Assembly (NCBI RefSeq): GCF_002251795.1
Contig: NZ_NOXU01000032.1
Span: 310,001 to 374,000, forward strand
Source of the DNA: Niveispirillum lacus
GTDB lineage: Bacteria; Pseudomonadota; Alphaproteobacteria; Azospirillales; Azospirillaceae
Reading direction: 5' to 3'
DNA: 64,000 nt
Shown here: positions 54,601 to 61,549 of the stretch, in pieces
Numbering within the stretch: position 1 is the stretch's first letter
Layout: the number at the start of each line of letters is the position of its first letter
Notes under the pieces: generated by a model
Told to the model about the DNA's origin: nothing
The model's input: only the letters and a program-made list of their open reading frames with translations
Database searches by the model: none
Made by a program: the position numbers and the translations under genes

Positions 54601-54763
54601 TCCTGAATTGACGGTTGCCGTCATCGTTGAAAGCCGAATTTACGACCAGAATACATTCAAACCCATGCTTCTCAGCAGCACGCAGCACTTGCTCTGCGTA
54701 GACCAGATAGTGGCCACCAACATCGTGTATCGAAGGATCGCACAGAACAAACCGCTGCCGCAT
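51611..54763 (-). CDS. Very large GT4-like protein with two inserted beta-sandwich modules
   Basis: 1050 residues from ATG 54763 (GGGGAG six bases upstream). It opens with MRQRFVLCDPSIHDVGGHYLVY, similar to the start of the 1294-residue protein at 57010. An incomplete GT-B region (to about 500) precedes module 1 (about 53195-52930), then a GT4 donor-like domain with IGFLGDARKEKGFHHLPAV and IVPYLRTNYVARSSGIFTEA (about 690-850), then module 2 (about 52142-51880) and a C-terminal DDGSDGKICEELTKGLSLL part. The modules look like beta-sandwiches that might bind carbohydrate. This is a likely multi-step glycosyltransferase; no family name fits the whole chain. Confidence 0.8.
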   Translation of the reverse strand: MRQRFVLCDPSIHDVGGHYLVYAEQVLRAAEKHGFECILVVNSAFNDDGNRQFRIIKAFEYDIWGQRPSEQKPAESGFTVDDRRWLRRRYSKSGLIFAAANNLNSFQHYNTQFPLSALDTLRFKRAVIARRLLTGLEQSEAAETFDPPPPKGPQRRRWEIGRQRRLFRQALAQNGTAAQQLPERDQQYFSNLTNMGIAAESFKKALIRVVEGLALGEEDHIFFPTMAFFEITALSSALRRHRALRRPRYHLLFRRNVYDGYSTFHNGQEWPVHSHRTAFAMMDDIRRTTRLNFYTDTDPLTDQYNRFGTVPFKTLPVPVDPDALAAAPVWQERSTEQGINVAVIHETGSLNSAAFGNQVATNLARMSDLPWLLSVVGDRSVVQERVQVSSKVLLKPSTQTMQDPKSLQTILARNEIAVFADSYSACDERAVNGRVKALEETATPSIVPAGNSLAAELDLKNFSYHQRSFSSGRELSIQHARDIVWRAYEYSGVDRDAPECLSDDRLLLRLHMDAYVSLLLSPGCTHLWITFETDGMGLPGERMGVRVVAGFTDHGGAKHSEDVQLLTVKAGRRDKHSVVISVPPKAGAVWLGFSSLFHNGFHIAKLSCREMAVARWVPATYGGIRFLPGQRMDETTEVVTRAVMRLQGELESFTQILQDAGAVDADQEQPKSAIKIGFLGDARKEKGFHHLPAVMGRLLASRSAEATQIEFLLQVYAPKSAHIDVNMLTSIQLLDRRLRSLPAGMVSIAKGALDVPSYNAILKTVDAVIVPYLRTNYVARSSGIFTEAIAARKPSIIPAGTWMSQIINEHAHEFHNAAVAEEEILAWNVVPPARWAEYASNGQPLTNQEMTHIPRQVKVRRGCTSYTHIPVPAGATHIWLTFNHMQVAINDLTARIVFAFQDKEGFSNEISRTDVIVNGAADTVFSVVLPVASEGRSIWLGFCNAYSDIDFYISKVKIHWLMRKDPIAIQPGAIVYVDDGSDGKICEELTKGLSLLADNYTAYAHSADWLHRKLGDYFTPGRLVEEMLAPENAPATIDGSTVSRFSAREW
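51880..53195 (-). repeat. Two-copy THxWxTF/WLGF module inside the large GT4-like protein
   Basis: Copy 1 (about 53195-52930) reads THLWITF ... VVAGFTDHGG ... HSVVISVPPKAGAVWLGF ... HIAKL. Copy 2 (about 52142-51880) reads THIWLTF ... IVFAFQDKEG ... VFSVVLPVASEGRSIWLGF ... YISKV. The shared pattern over about 85 residues suggests a duplicated beta-sandwich, separated by a GT4-like domain. Confidence 0.75.
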
Positions 54764-54808
54764 TTTTGGCTCCCCGAAACCTGTAATCGGCACATCACAA
54801 ATTAGGAC

Positions 54809-54837
54809 ACCGGCCCGCCTTCCCCGTGCGGGCCGGT
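54809..54837 (-). terminator. Hairpin between SDR gene and large GT4-like gene
   Basis: ACCGGCCCGC (54809-54818) pairs with GCGGGCCGGT (54828-54837), a 10-bp GC-rich stem with a nine-base loop, 17 bases after the stop of the SDR gene and before the start region of the next gene. No T tract, so it may attenuate rather than end transcription. Confidence 0.5.
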
Positions 54838-54853
54838 TCGTGCAATTGCATTG

Positions 54854-55792
54854 TCACACGTTCGAATAAATCTCGTTCCGGATCATCCGGTAGCCCTTGA
54901 TCAACTCCTGGATTCCCATCTCCAAAGAATGGGCGGGCCGCCAGCCAGTGGCCTCCAGCTTGGCGTTGGAGACGATATAGTCGCGCTTATCCGGGTCCTC
55001 GCCCACCGGGGCCTCCAGATAGGCGAAAGCGGGCACCTGTTCCTTGATCTTGGCACAGAGTTCCAGCTTGGAGAGGTTCGCGTCCGACAAGCCCATATTG
55101 TAGACTTCGCCATTCATCGCTTCGAACTGGTTCATGCCATGCATGAAACCCTTGGCCACATCGCGGATATGGATGTAGTTGCGTTTGAAATGCCCTTCAA
55201 AAATTACCACAGCCCGATCGCGGACCGCACGATAGGTAAAATCATTGACCAGCAGGTCAATACGCATGCGGGGCGCAAAACCGAAAACAGTGGCCAAACG
55301 GAACGAGATTGCGTTGCCGCGATCCATGACGGCCTTTTCGGCATCCACCTTTGTCTGGCCATAGATGCTGATCGGGCGCAGCGGCGACTGCTCGTCACAG
55401 AAAATACCAGCTTCACCAACACCATACCCACTGTTGGTAACCGGGAAGATAACGCGCTGGTCGGATGACAGCATGCCGAGCAACATGCGCACCGCATCCA
55501 GATTGATCGAGGTCGCGGCCAGCGGGTCCTGCGCACAGGCGGGCGCACCAACCACGGCCGCCAGCGGGATCACCCAATCGGCGTCCTTAGCATATCGAGC
55601 CACCAACGAGCGGTCACGGCAGTCACCCCGGACGGCATCGAAGGCAGGATGCGCCGCGTGCAGCCCCAGCGAGTTGAAGCCATGCTGGAAGTTGTCGATG
55701 ACCGTAACGGCATAGCCATCTTCCAGCAACAGCGGAACCAGGATACTGCCGATATAGCCACCGCCGCCGGTGATCAGAACCTTGCCCTTCAT
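54854..55792 (-). CDS. SDR, Cj1427-like GDP-heptose C4 dehydrogenase
   Basis: 312 residues from ATG 55792, with GAGGAAAAA upstream. It is an extended SDR: VLITGGGGYIGSILVPLLL, IPLAAVVGAPACAQDP, NSGYGVGE, active site IYGQTKVDAEKA, and FRLATVFGFAPRMRIDLLVN, FKRNYIHIRDVAKGF, GEDPDKRDYIVSNAKLEATG. These last stretches closely recall Campylobacter jejuni Cj1427, which oxidises C4 of GDP-D-glycero-alpha-D-manno-heptose with tightly bound NAD(H) recycled by 2-oxoglutarate. hddA is 44 bases upstream, as in the Campylobacter heptose locus. The Cj1427 match is from memory, not from a search. Confidence 0.82.
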   Translation of the reverse strand: MKGKVLITGGGGYIGSILVPLLLEDGYAVTVIDNFQHGFNSLGLHAAHPAFDAVRGDCRDRSLVARYAKDADWVIPLAAVVGAPACAQDPLAATSINLDAVRMLLGMLSSDQRVIFPVTNSGYGVGEAGIFCDEQSPLRPISIYGQTKVDAEKAVMDRGNAISFRLATVFGFAPRMRIDLLVNDFTYRAVRDRAVVIFEGHFKRNYIHIRDVAKGFMHGMNQFEAMNGEVYNMGLSDANLSKLELCAKIKEQVPAFAYLEAPVGEDPDKRDYIVSNAKLEATGWRPAHSLEMGIQELIKGYRMIRNEIYSNV

Positions 55793-55836
55793 TTTTTCCT
55801 CACATTTCGCCCGAAAACCAGAACCCAAAGGGGCGA

Positions 55837-56835
55837 CTATCGCATGATGATGGTGGACCCTAGTGTGTCTAGGCCGACAGGAACCACCCGTGCCGGCGAC
55901 ACAGCCTCAATGACAGACTTTTGATAAGCTGGCGGAACAACCATCAACAAGAAGCCGCCACCACCAGCGCCGCACAGTTTACCACCAAGTGCCCCATGGC
56001 GCCGTGCAACATCGTAAAGGGTGTTAATGTCGCTGGAGCTGATCTTGCTGGACAAGGACAGTTTGATCTTCCAGCCCTCATGCATCATGGCGCCAAAATC
56101 ACGCAGCATCGTCTCGGGATCATTCCCCTGGAGAAGATCCATGCCCTGATCCACCAAGGCCAGAAGATCGGACAACTCCCGGTCAACCTTGTTTTCGGTC
56201 GTTTTCTGAATCTGTTCGTCCAGGGTTGCCGAGGCATGCCGCGTCTGGCCGGTATAAATCAGCAGCAAGGACGAGCAGAGCGCCTCCAGACAGTCCGAAC
56301 TCATGGCGACAGGGCGGATGCTGAAACCGTTTGCATCGAAGTCGAAACGATTGATTCCACCAAAGGCCGCATGCAGTTGATCCTGCACGCCCACCCGCTC
56401 CTGCAAAAGATCACGCTCGATATGGATGGCCTCCTTGGCCAAGTCCAACTTCGTCCGGGGTCGGTTTTGCAGGGCACTGAGAAGATTGACAAAACCAACG
56501 GTGAATGCCGAGGACGACCCAAGCCCCGTAGAGGCCGGCATGTCCGACATAATCGAAATATCGAGATCTTCGTTACAACCATACACAGACAAGCCAACGC
56601 GAACCACATTGTGCTGAATGTCCGAAGCCTGCGTGACTGTTTCCAGACGGGAATAACTTAACCGATATCGATAAGGCTGAATACCGCTCAATCGGAGTGC
56701 GGATATGTAAATGTATTTATCTATCGCCATCCCAATAACGGCACCGCGGCGACCAGCCCTCTTGAAATACTCGGGGTAATCAGTACCGCCCCCGAAAAAA
56801 CTCACCCTCAACGGCGTCCTGCACGTTATTATCAT
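55837..56835 (-). CDS. hddA: D-glycero-alpha-D-manno-heptose 7-phosphate kinase (GHMP family)
   Basis: 332 residues from ATG 56835, with GGGGAAT upstream. GHMP kinase motifs: RVSFFGGGTDYPEYF (motif 1), ASTGLGSSSAFTVG (motif 2, ATP loop) and LCGAGGGGFLLMVVPP (motif 3). The form FFGGGTDYPEYF is typical of HddA, which phosphorylates C1 of heptose 7-phosphate, and of the related fucokinase-like kinases. The presence of gmhA, gmhB and hddC in the same locus supports HddA. It is followed by the Cj1427-like gene. Confidence 0.9.
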   Translation of the reverse strand: MIITCRTPLRVSFFGGGTDYPEYFKRAGRRGAVIGMAIDKYIYISALRLSGIQPYRYRLSYSRLETVTQASDIQHNVVRVGLSVYGCNEDLDISIMSDMPASTGLGSSSAFTVGFVNLLSALQNRPRTKLDLAKEAIHIERDLLQERVGVQDQLHAAFGGINRFDFDANGFSIRPVAMSSDCLEALCSSLLLIYTGQTRHASATLDEQIQKTTENKVDRELSDLLALVDQGMDLLQGNDPETMLRDFGAMMHEGWKIKLSLSSKISSSDINTLYDVARRHGALGGKLCGAGGGGFLLMVVPPAYQKSVIEAVSPARVVPVGLDTLGSTIIMR

Positions 56836-56934
56836 AATGAATTCCCCACAACGCACAAAGTACCCATAGAGCCAAGCTCAGCCAGCTCGCAAGAGAAAAC
56901 TTTACTTTCCTTTTGAACGGTCATTTAGCAAGCG

Positions 56935-56948
56935 AACGAACATTCGTT
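56935..56948 (-). promoter_or_regulatory. Palindrome upstream of hddA, possible operator
   Basis: AACGAA-CA-TTCGTT is a perfect 6-2-6 inverted repeat in the AT-rich 174-bp gap between hddA and the 1294-residue gene, about 100 bases before the hddA start. No matching repeat is seen elsewhere in the window. A regulator site is possible, but chance is not excluded. Confidence 0.3.
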
Positions 56949-57009
56949 TCCAACATAACGCATTCAAGGTAAATTTTCCAATAAATTTATGGGCTTGGCA
57001 TTTTTTGCT

Positions 57010-57297
57010 TCAGGGCCAAACAAGGTCTTCCGCAAGGCACACCGGGGCACCGGCGATCTCTACGCGGAACGGCTTCCCACGCGCTGAGACAGGCAGGCTC
57101 AGGGAGAAGCCACAATAGCCCTCCCCGAACCCGGCTTTCCGGACATCCGGCCGTTCGCCCCATGCCGAAGTGGAAACCAATAGCCCGTCATCGTTAACGA
57201 TTTCGACAGTCAGACGGCGCCGCGGTGCCGCAGTGTCATAGGCCCAGCCGGTGACCCGGCCGTCAGCCGAAACCGAATCCACATGGCCGGCGACGAC
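57010..57297 (-). repeat. GWA-type module, fourth copy
   Basis: The last 95 codons encode VAGHVDSVSADGRVTGWAYD ... GERPDVRKAGFGEGYCGFSL, matching the modules at 34566-35160 and 36794-37060 in the positions GW-A, R-P-D, AG-x-G-x-G and F. Confidence 0.75.
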
Positions 57298-60200
57298 CGG
57301 AGCCTGCTCACCAGGAGAGGGGGGGGGCAGCAGCGAGACCGTCTGCGAAAGCGATGCCAGTGCCAATCCCCGTTCCGCACCGACCGACATAAGCCGAACC
57401 GTCCCCGTTTCGATAAACTGCGCTTCCATTGGATCGTGAAACCGGACGCGGATACCGCCCGCTACTGGTTCGGCATGTGCGGCTGCCAGGTGCAGGGACT
57501 GACCCAGATTTATCTGGATGGAAGGCCAGTCTCGTCCCCCAAGATCCAACAGTGTCATCTCCACACTTGGCCGCCAACCGCATAGCTGGGCGACCGCCAA
57601 GCTAGCCGGACCCGTGAGCGGCCCCCGAGCATAAGGAATGCCATTGCTGCTCTTTGCCACCCCTTGCCACCCCTGTCGGGTTTCTAAGAGGATCGCCGTC
57701 TGTTCCTGCCCAGGCTGAGGCCACGGGACATGACACATAGAAAGCTGGCAATCTTCTATGGTGATGGGTTGATCGTTGCCCCTGAGTTCAATCCCGACCA
57801 GCACCAAAGCCAGTGGCGAAGACTGGGTGCGACATAAAAAGGTCGTGTGGCCGGAATCACTTCCGACTTGGTGTGCATGTTGAATACCGGAGAGATGCAG
57901 ATTGGGCGCCGACGGCAACGATGCGCTCGCCTGTCCGTTGCTGCACCACAATGTCAGTTGGAAAGGCGCATCGGCCGGCAACACAACCCAGTAGCGGACC
58001 ACGCTGCCGGCGGACAAAGAGATCCTGCCACCTATGACGGGCACGGGCCGACCATCCGGGAAGCTCCAGACAACGTGACCTGACAACACTTTCAGCATCG
58101 CCAGCAGTAACGGCTCCAGTCTGGCGGCATTCTCATTTGTGGACAGCAGGGAAAGCCGCTGTGCAGTATCCATGCCTTCCAGCAGCAGCAGACCCCGACG
58201 CAGCAGAGGCAGACTTGTCGGTTCCCCGGCAGTGAGCAAGGAAACACAGGCATTAATGGCGCGCCAGTCGGCACTCCATTCGTGGTAATCGGGGATAGAC
58301 AACGGCGTCAGGGCCAGCGCGGCGCCCCCCGACAAGCCCAGCACCTGAGCCGCCAACTGCGCAAACCTGCGGTCTCTGCCCTCGCCGGCCTGTTGTGTCC
58401 TGGCGATTGCTAAACCGGCCAGTGCCACCTCTCGTCGGGCATCCGGGCTGATAGAAAGTCGGCAGATCTCCTGGCCAAACCGATCCGGTGTATCTGCGAT
58501 GGGCAAGCGGATGCCGGTGGCATCCATCAACTCCCGCAAAGCGTATGACGTACCCACCACGGCCCGGCCCAGGGACAGCGCCTCCAAGACCTTGATAGGA
58601 CTGCCGGCACCGCTGAAAATCGGCAGAACCACTATCTGCGCCGCAGCATAGAAAGGTCGAAGATTGGATACACGTCCGACAAGAGCGATATTCGGATGGA
58701 CTGGCCAATCCTGCTGATCGGCGATATCGCCTACGACGGCCAGGGTCATATCCATCGGCGCCAGCAACGGCAGGTACACTTTTTCGATGAACCAACGGAG
58801 CGCGTCAATATTCGGCTTGTGCGCGGAACTGACGAACAGGAGATCAACCTGTCGCCAGCCAGCCAATTGCTGGACCAAAGCCTCAAGACGTTGCTGATCC
58901 TCAATCCAGCTTCCCGCCAGAAGCGGCAGGGCATCCAGCCCGGCAATGGCAGCCAAATCGGCGGGACCGATCGGATGGTCGGGGACCGGTGCCGGCAAAT
59001 GTCGGACCGCGAGCGATGGCAAATGTCGACGCAGCAGATCTGCTTCGAAGGTGGAGAGCGATACCGCCATCGCAGATCGGGCGAGCATGGCCAGTTCCCG
59101 CTTCAGATCCTGTTCCGACAGGTCCCGATGCCCATAGATGGCCGTCTGGAAACTTTGGATATCATGAATTTCGCAAAGCACGGGAACCGGCCGGGGTTCG
59201 TCCAGCAGCCCCAACTTCTCTATCAAGGGTAGGTTGGTGATATAGTTCAAAACCACAAGTTCAGGGCGCTGCCGTGCGATAGACCGCCACAACGCAGCCG
59301 GGATCTGAAGACACGCGCGGTAGTGGATATCCCGCTCTATGGAGTATTCCCCCTTATCCTCGGCTGCCCTGAACAGGTCTTGCGCCGCCTGGGATGTAGC
59401 ATCCGGTGCATAGGAGCACACATGCACCGCAGCAAACGGGAACGCCGACAATGTCTCGTCCAGCGCGCGGGAGAAGTCGAACAGCGCATCTGCGCTGGCA
59501 GGCCGGTTCATCTGAACGAACAGTCCCGTGACTTGGCACCCCAGGTCAAATAGGCCCTGTAACTGCGACCGGGCAACGCTGCTGGCCCCATTACGCAGGA
59601 CCATCGCATTGCCATCCATCACAAACAGCACTGGCGGCCCCGGGACAGCGGGGGCGGCTGGAACGGTCCAGTCGTGAGCCTGCTCCAACACCGCCATGAA
59701 ATGGTCGGCCGATGCTTCGGAACGCCACGCTTGTGCAGCCGCCGCCGCTTGCTGCTGAAGACCAGCAAATCCGTCAGCGGCACGGCGAACCGCAGCGACA
59801 AAGTTTGCGGGCTCATCAAATGTAACAGTCCCGGTCGCGCCGCGGGTCTCCATCCACGACCCGCTGCTGGTCACCACCACTTTGCCGGCGCATTGGGCCT
59901 GAACCATGATACCGGAGCTGCGGGCTTGATACCGCTCACAATCGTAGGGGATCAGAACAATGTCGGCAGCGGCCAGCAGCCCATAGTAAGCCTGCGTATC
60001 GAGGGCCGAGGTCAAAAGCTGAACCTCCGGCGACGGGAACTGCCGCAAGCGCTGCCGCGCCTCCGGCACGGACGGCTCACCGCCTGCGACATTGAAGTTC
60101 GACTGCGCTAAAAGCCGGACCCGGCCGGTTCTGAAATGGCTGTCCCACATTTGCCGGACCATTTCCGGCAGGAGGGGGTAGCCCTTTTCCTCTCTGGCAT

Positions 60201-60894
60201 CGCCGATATAGGCAAGGGTCAGGGGGGCTTGCGGGCCAAAGCCGTTTGCATCCTTGTTTGCCACCTGCTCCAACGCACGCACCATGGCGGCTTGATCAAA
60301 TGGAATGGGCAGGGTGGAAGCCACGGCACGCAACAGCCGCCCACACAGTGCGGTCAACCGATCTGTGTCCGTATGGAAGCGAACGCGGCCTGACATCAAT
60401 TTGTTGGCGGCCAACCGCCCGAACAGCCCTGCCAGTTTCGAGCTGTAAGCCGGGTTCAGGTCACGCGGATCATAACGCAGGACAATGCTGAACCGGGGCA
60501 GGCCCGCCGCTCGCCATGGCGGTATTGCCGATAAGGACCATAGCAGTTGGGCCAATTGCGACCAGCCGAGCGTATGGATCAGGACCAGATCGTCCGAACC
60601 CGCCCCCGCCGCCGCCAGTTCCTGCAAAACATCATGACCGAAATGTCCCGAAGCCGGACGATGCGGCGGGATGTCGGACCAATGGTTCCAACCATATGAA
60701 AAGACGGGCCGGACCGCCTGCACACCCAAAGCCTGCTCCAAAGGGACATCATTATCCAAACGGAGCTGGCAATTAGCCAGAATTTGAACCTGCCATCCGC
60801 GCTGGACCGCCCCCTGCGCCACGGCGCGGGAATACTCAAAGTAATGCCCGCCCTGCGACGACAAGGAGTGATCGACAATGACCAACTGGCGCAT
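57010..60894 (-). CDS. Giant double-GT4 protein with C-terminal GWA module
   Basis: 1294 residues from ATG 60894; GTG 60912 or GTG 60924 are alternatives, the latter overlapping the gmhA stop. The N-terminal GT-B unit (about 1-420) begins MRQLVIVDHSLSSQGGHYFEYS and has a donor half LTLAYIGDAREEKGYPLLPEM and YQARSSGIMVQAQCAGKVVV. A second GT4 unit follows (about 450-870) with CEIHDIQSFQTAIYG, LLFVSSAHKPNIDALRWFI and IFSGAGSPIKVLEALSLG. A beta-rich stretch then leads to the C-terminal GWA-type module (95 codons, 57297-57010). Two complete transferase units suggest two consecutive sugar additions. It is just downstream of gmhA. Confidence 0.85.
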   Translation of the reverse strand: MRQLVIVDHSLSSQGGHYFEYSRAVAQGAVQRGWQVQILANCQLRLDNDVPLEQALGVQAVRPVFSYGWNHWSDIPPHRPASGHFGHDVLQELAAAGAGSDDLVLIHTLGWSQLAQLLWSLSAIPPWRAAGLPRFSIVLRYDPRDLNPAYSSKLAGLFGRLAANKLMSGRVRFHTDTDRLTALCGRLLRAVASTLPIPFDQAAMVRALEQVANKDANGFGPQAPLTLAYIGDAREEKGYPLLPEMVRQMWDSHFRTGRVRLLAQSNFNVAGGEPSVPEARQRLRQFPSPEVQLLTSALDTQAYYGLLAAADIVLIPYDCERYQARSSGIMVQAQCAGKVVVTSSGSWMETRGATGTVTFDEPANFVAAVRRAADGFAGLQQQAAAAAQAWRSEASADHFMAVLEQAHDWTVPAAPAVPGPPVLFVMDGNAMVLRNGASSVARSQLQGLFDLGCQVTGLFVQMNRPASADALFDFSRALDETLSAFPFAAVHVCSYAPDATSQAAQDLFRAAEDKGEYSIERDIHYRACLQIPAALWRSIARQRPELVVLNYITNLPLIEKLGLLDEPRPVPVLCEIHDIQSFQTAIYGHRDLSEQDLKRELAMLARSAMAVSLSTFEADLLRRHLPSLAVRHLPAPVPDHPIGPADLAAIAGLDALPLLAGSWIEDQQRLEALVQQLAGWRQVDLLFVSSAHKPNIDALRWFIEKVYLPLLAPMDMTLAVVGDIADQQDWPVHPNIALVGRVSNLRPFYAAAQIVVLPIFSGAGSPIKVLEALSLGRAVVGTSYALRELMDATGIRLPIADTPDRFGQEICRLSISPDARREVALAGLAIARTQQAGEGRDRRFAQLAAQVLGLSGGAALALTPLSIPDYHEWSADWRAINACVSLLTAGEPTSLPLLRRGLLLLEGMDTAQRLSLLSTNENAARLEPLLLAMLKVLSGHVVWSFPDGRPVPVIGGRISLSAGSVVRYWVVLPADAPFQLTLWCSNGQASASLPSAPNLHLSGIQHAHQVGSDSGHTTFLCRTQSSPLALVLVGIELRGNDQPITIEDCQLSMCHVPWPQPGQEQTAILLETRQGWQGVAKSSNGIPYARGPLTGPASLAVAQLCGWRPSVEMTLLDLGGRDWPSIQINLGQSLHLAAAHAEPVAGGIRVRFHDPMEAQFIETGTVRLMSVGAERGLALASLSQTVSLLPPPSPGEQAPVVAGHVDSVSADGRVTGWAYDTAAPRRRLTVEIVNDDGLLVSTSAWGERPDVRKAGFGEGYCGFSLSLPVSARGKPFRVEIAGAPVCLAEDLVWP

Positions 60895-60920
60895 AGCGTC
60901 CAACCCGGCAGTCACGAGAC

Positions 60921-61502
60921 TCACTCCACAGGCGCCATCGCGTTTTCCACTAGCTCGCAAATGGTGTGGCCGACAGCGATATGCATTTCCTGGATACGGG
61001 CCGTCATCGTGGACGGAACCGGCAGCCACAGGTCAGCCAGCGGTGTCATTGCGCCCTCCTTCGCCCCAGTCAAACCAATTGTGCGAATACCCATCTGGCG
61101 GGCCACATGCATGGCATCGACAACATTGGCGCTGTTGCCGCTTGTGGACAGACCGACCAGCACGTCACCGGCCCGGCCGACACCTCGCAGTTGGCGCGAA
61201 AACACATCGCGGAATCCGTAATCATTGCCGATGGCGGTCAGGGCGGACGTATCGACCGTGAGGGCAAGCGCCGCCAGCGGCGCGCGGTCGCGCATGAAAC
61301 GTCCCATCAACTCTGCCGCCAGATGCTGGCTGTCGGCAGCCGACCCACCATTGCCACAGAACATGACCTTGCCGCCGTTGCGCAGCGACGCGACCATGAT
61401 GTCGGCAGCTTCGACGACCTCTCCCGACAAATCCTGAAGTTTCTTGAAGTTTTCGGAGATCGTGGCAAAGGTCTCGATGACAGCGTTCAAATTGTTAGAC
61501 AT
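60921..61502 (-). CDS. gmhA: Phosphoheptose isomerase (sedoheptulose 7-phosphate isomerase)
   Basis: 193 residues from ATG 61502, chosen because the family N-terminus starts at MSNNLNAVIETF; the frame extends to TTG 61553. SIS-domain features: GGKVMFCGNGGSAADSQHLA, ALTVDTSALTAIGNDYGF, LVGLSTSGNSANVV, and the metal-binding EMHIAVGHTICELVE near the end. It converts sedoheptulose 7-phosphate to D-glycero-D-manno-heptose 7-phosphate, the first step of both heptose pathways. Downstream it may overlap the giant transferase gene; upstream is the FAD oxidoreductase gene. Confidence 0.94.
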   Translation of the reverse strand: MSNNLNAVIETFATISENFKKLQDLSGEVVEAADIMVASLRNGGKVMFCGNGGSAADSQHLAAELMGRFMRDRAPLAALALTVDTSALTAIGNDYGFRDVFSRQLRGVGRAGDVLVGLSTSGNSANVVDAMHVARQMGIRTIGLTGAKEGAMTPLADLWLPVPSTMTARIQEMHIAVGHTICELVENAMAPVE

Positions 61503-61549
61503 AGTGCCTCTGTATAATAGCGCCCCGATAGGAGGGGCATTTACACTAC

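Noticed and set aside
54854-55792. UDP-glucose 4-epimerase (galE)
   Set aside because: The conserved stretches match the Cj1427-type group better than GalE, and the gene is next to hddA.
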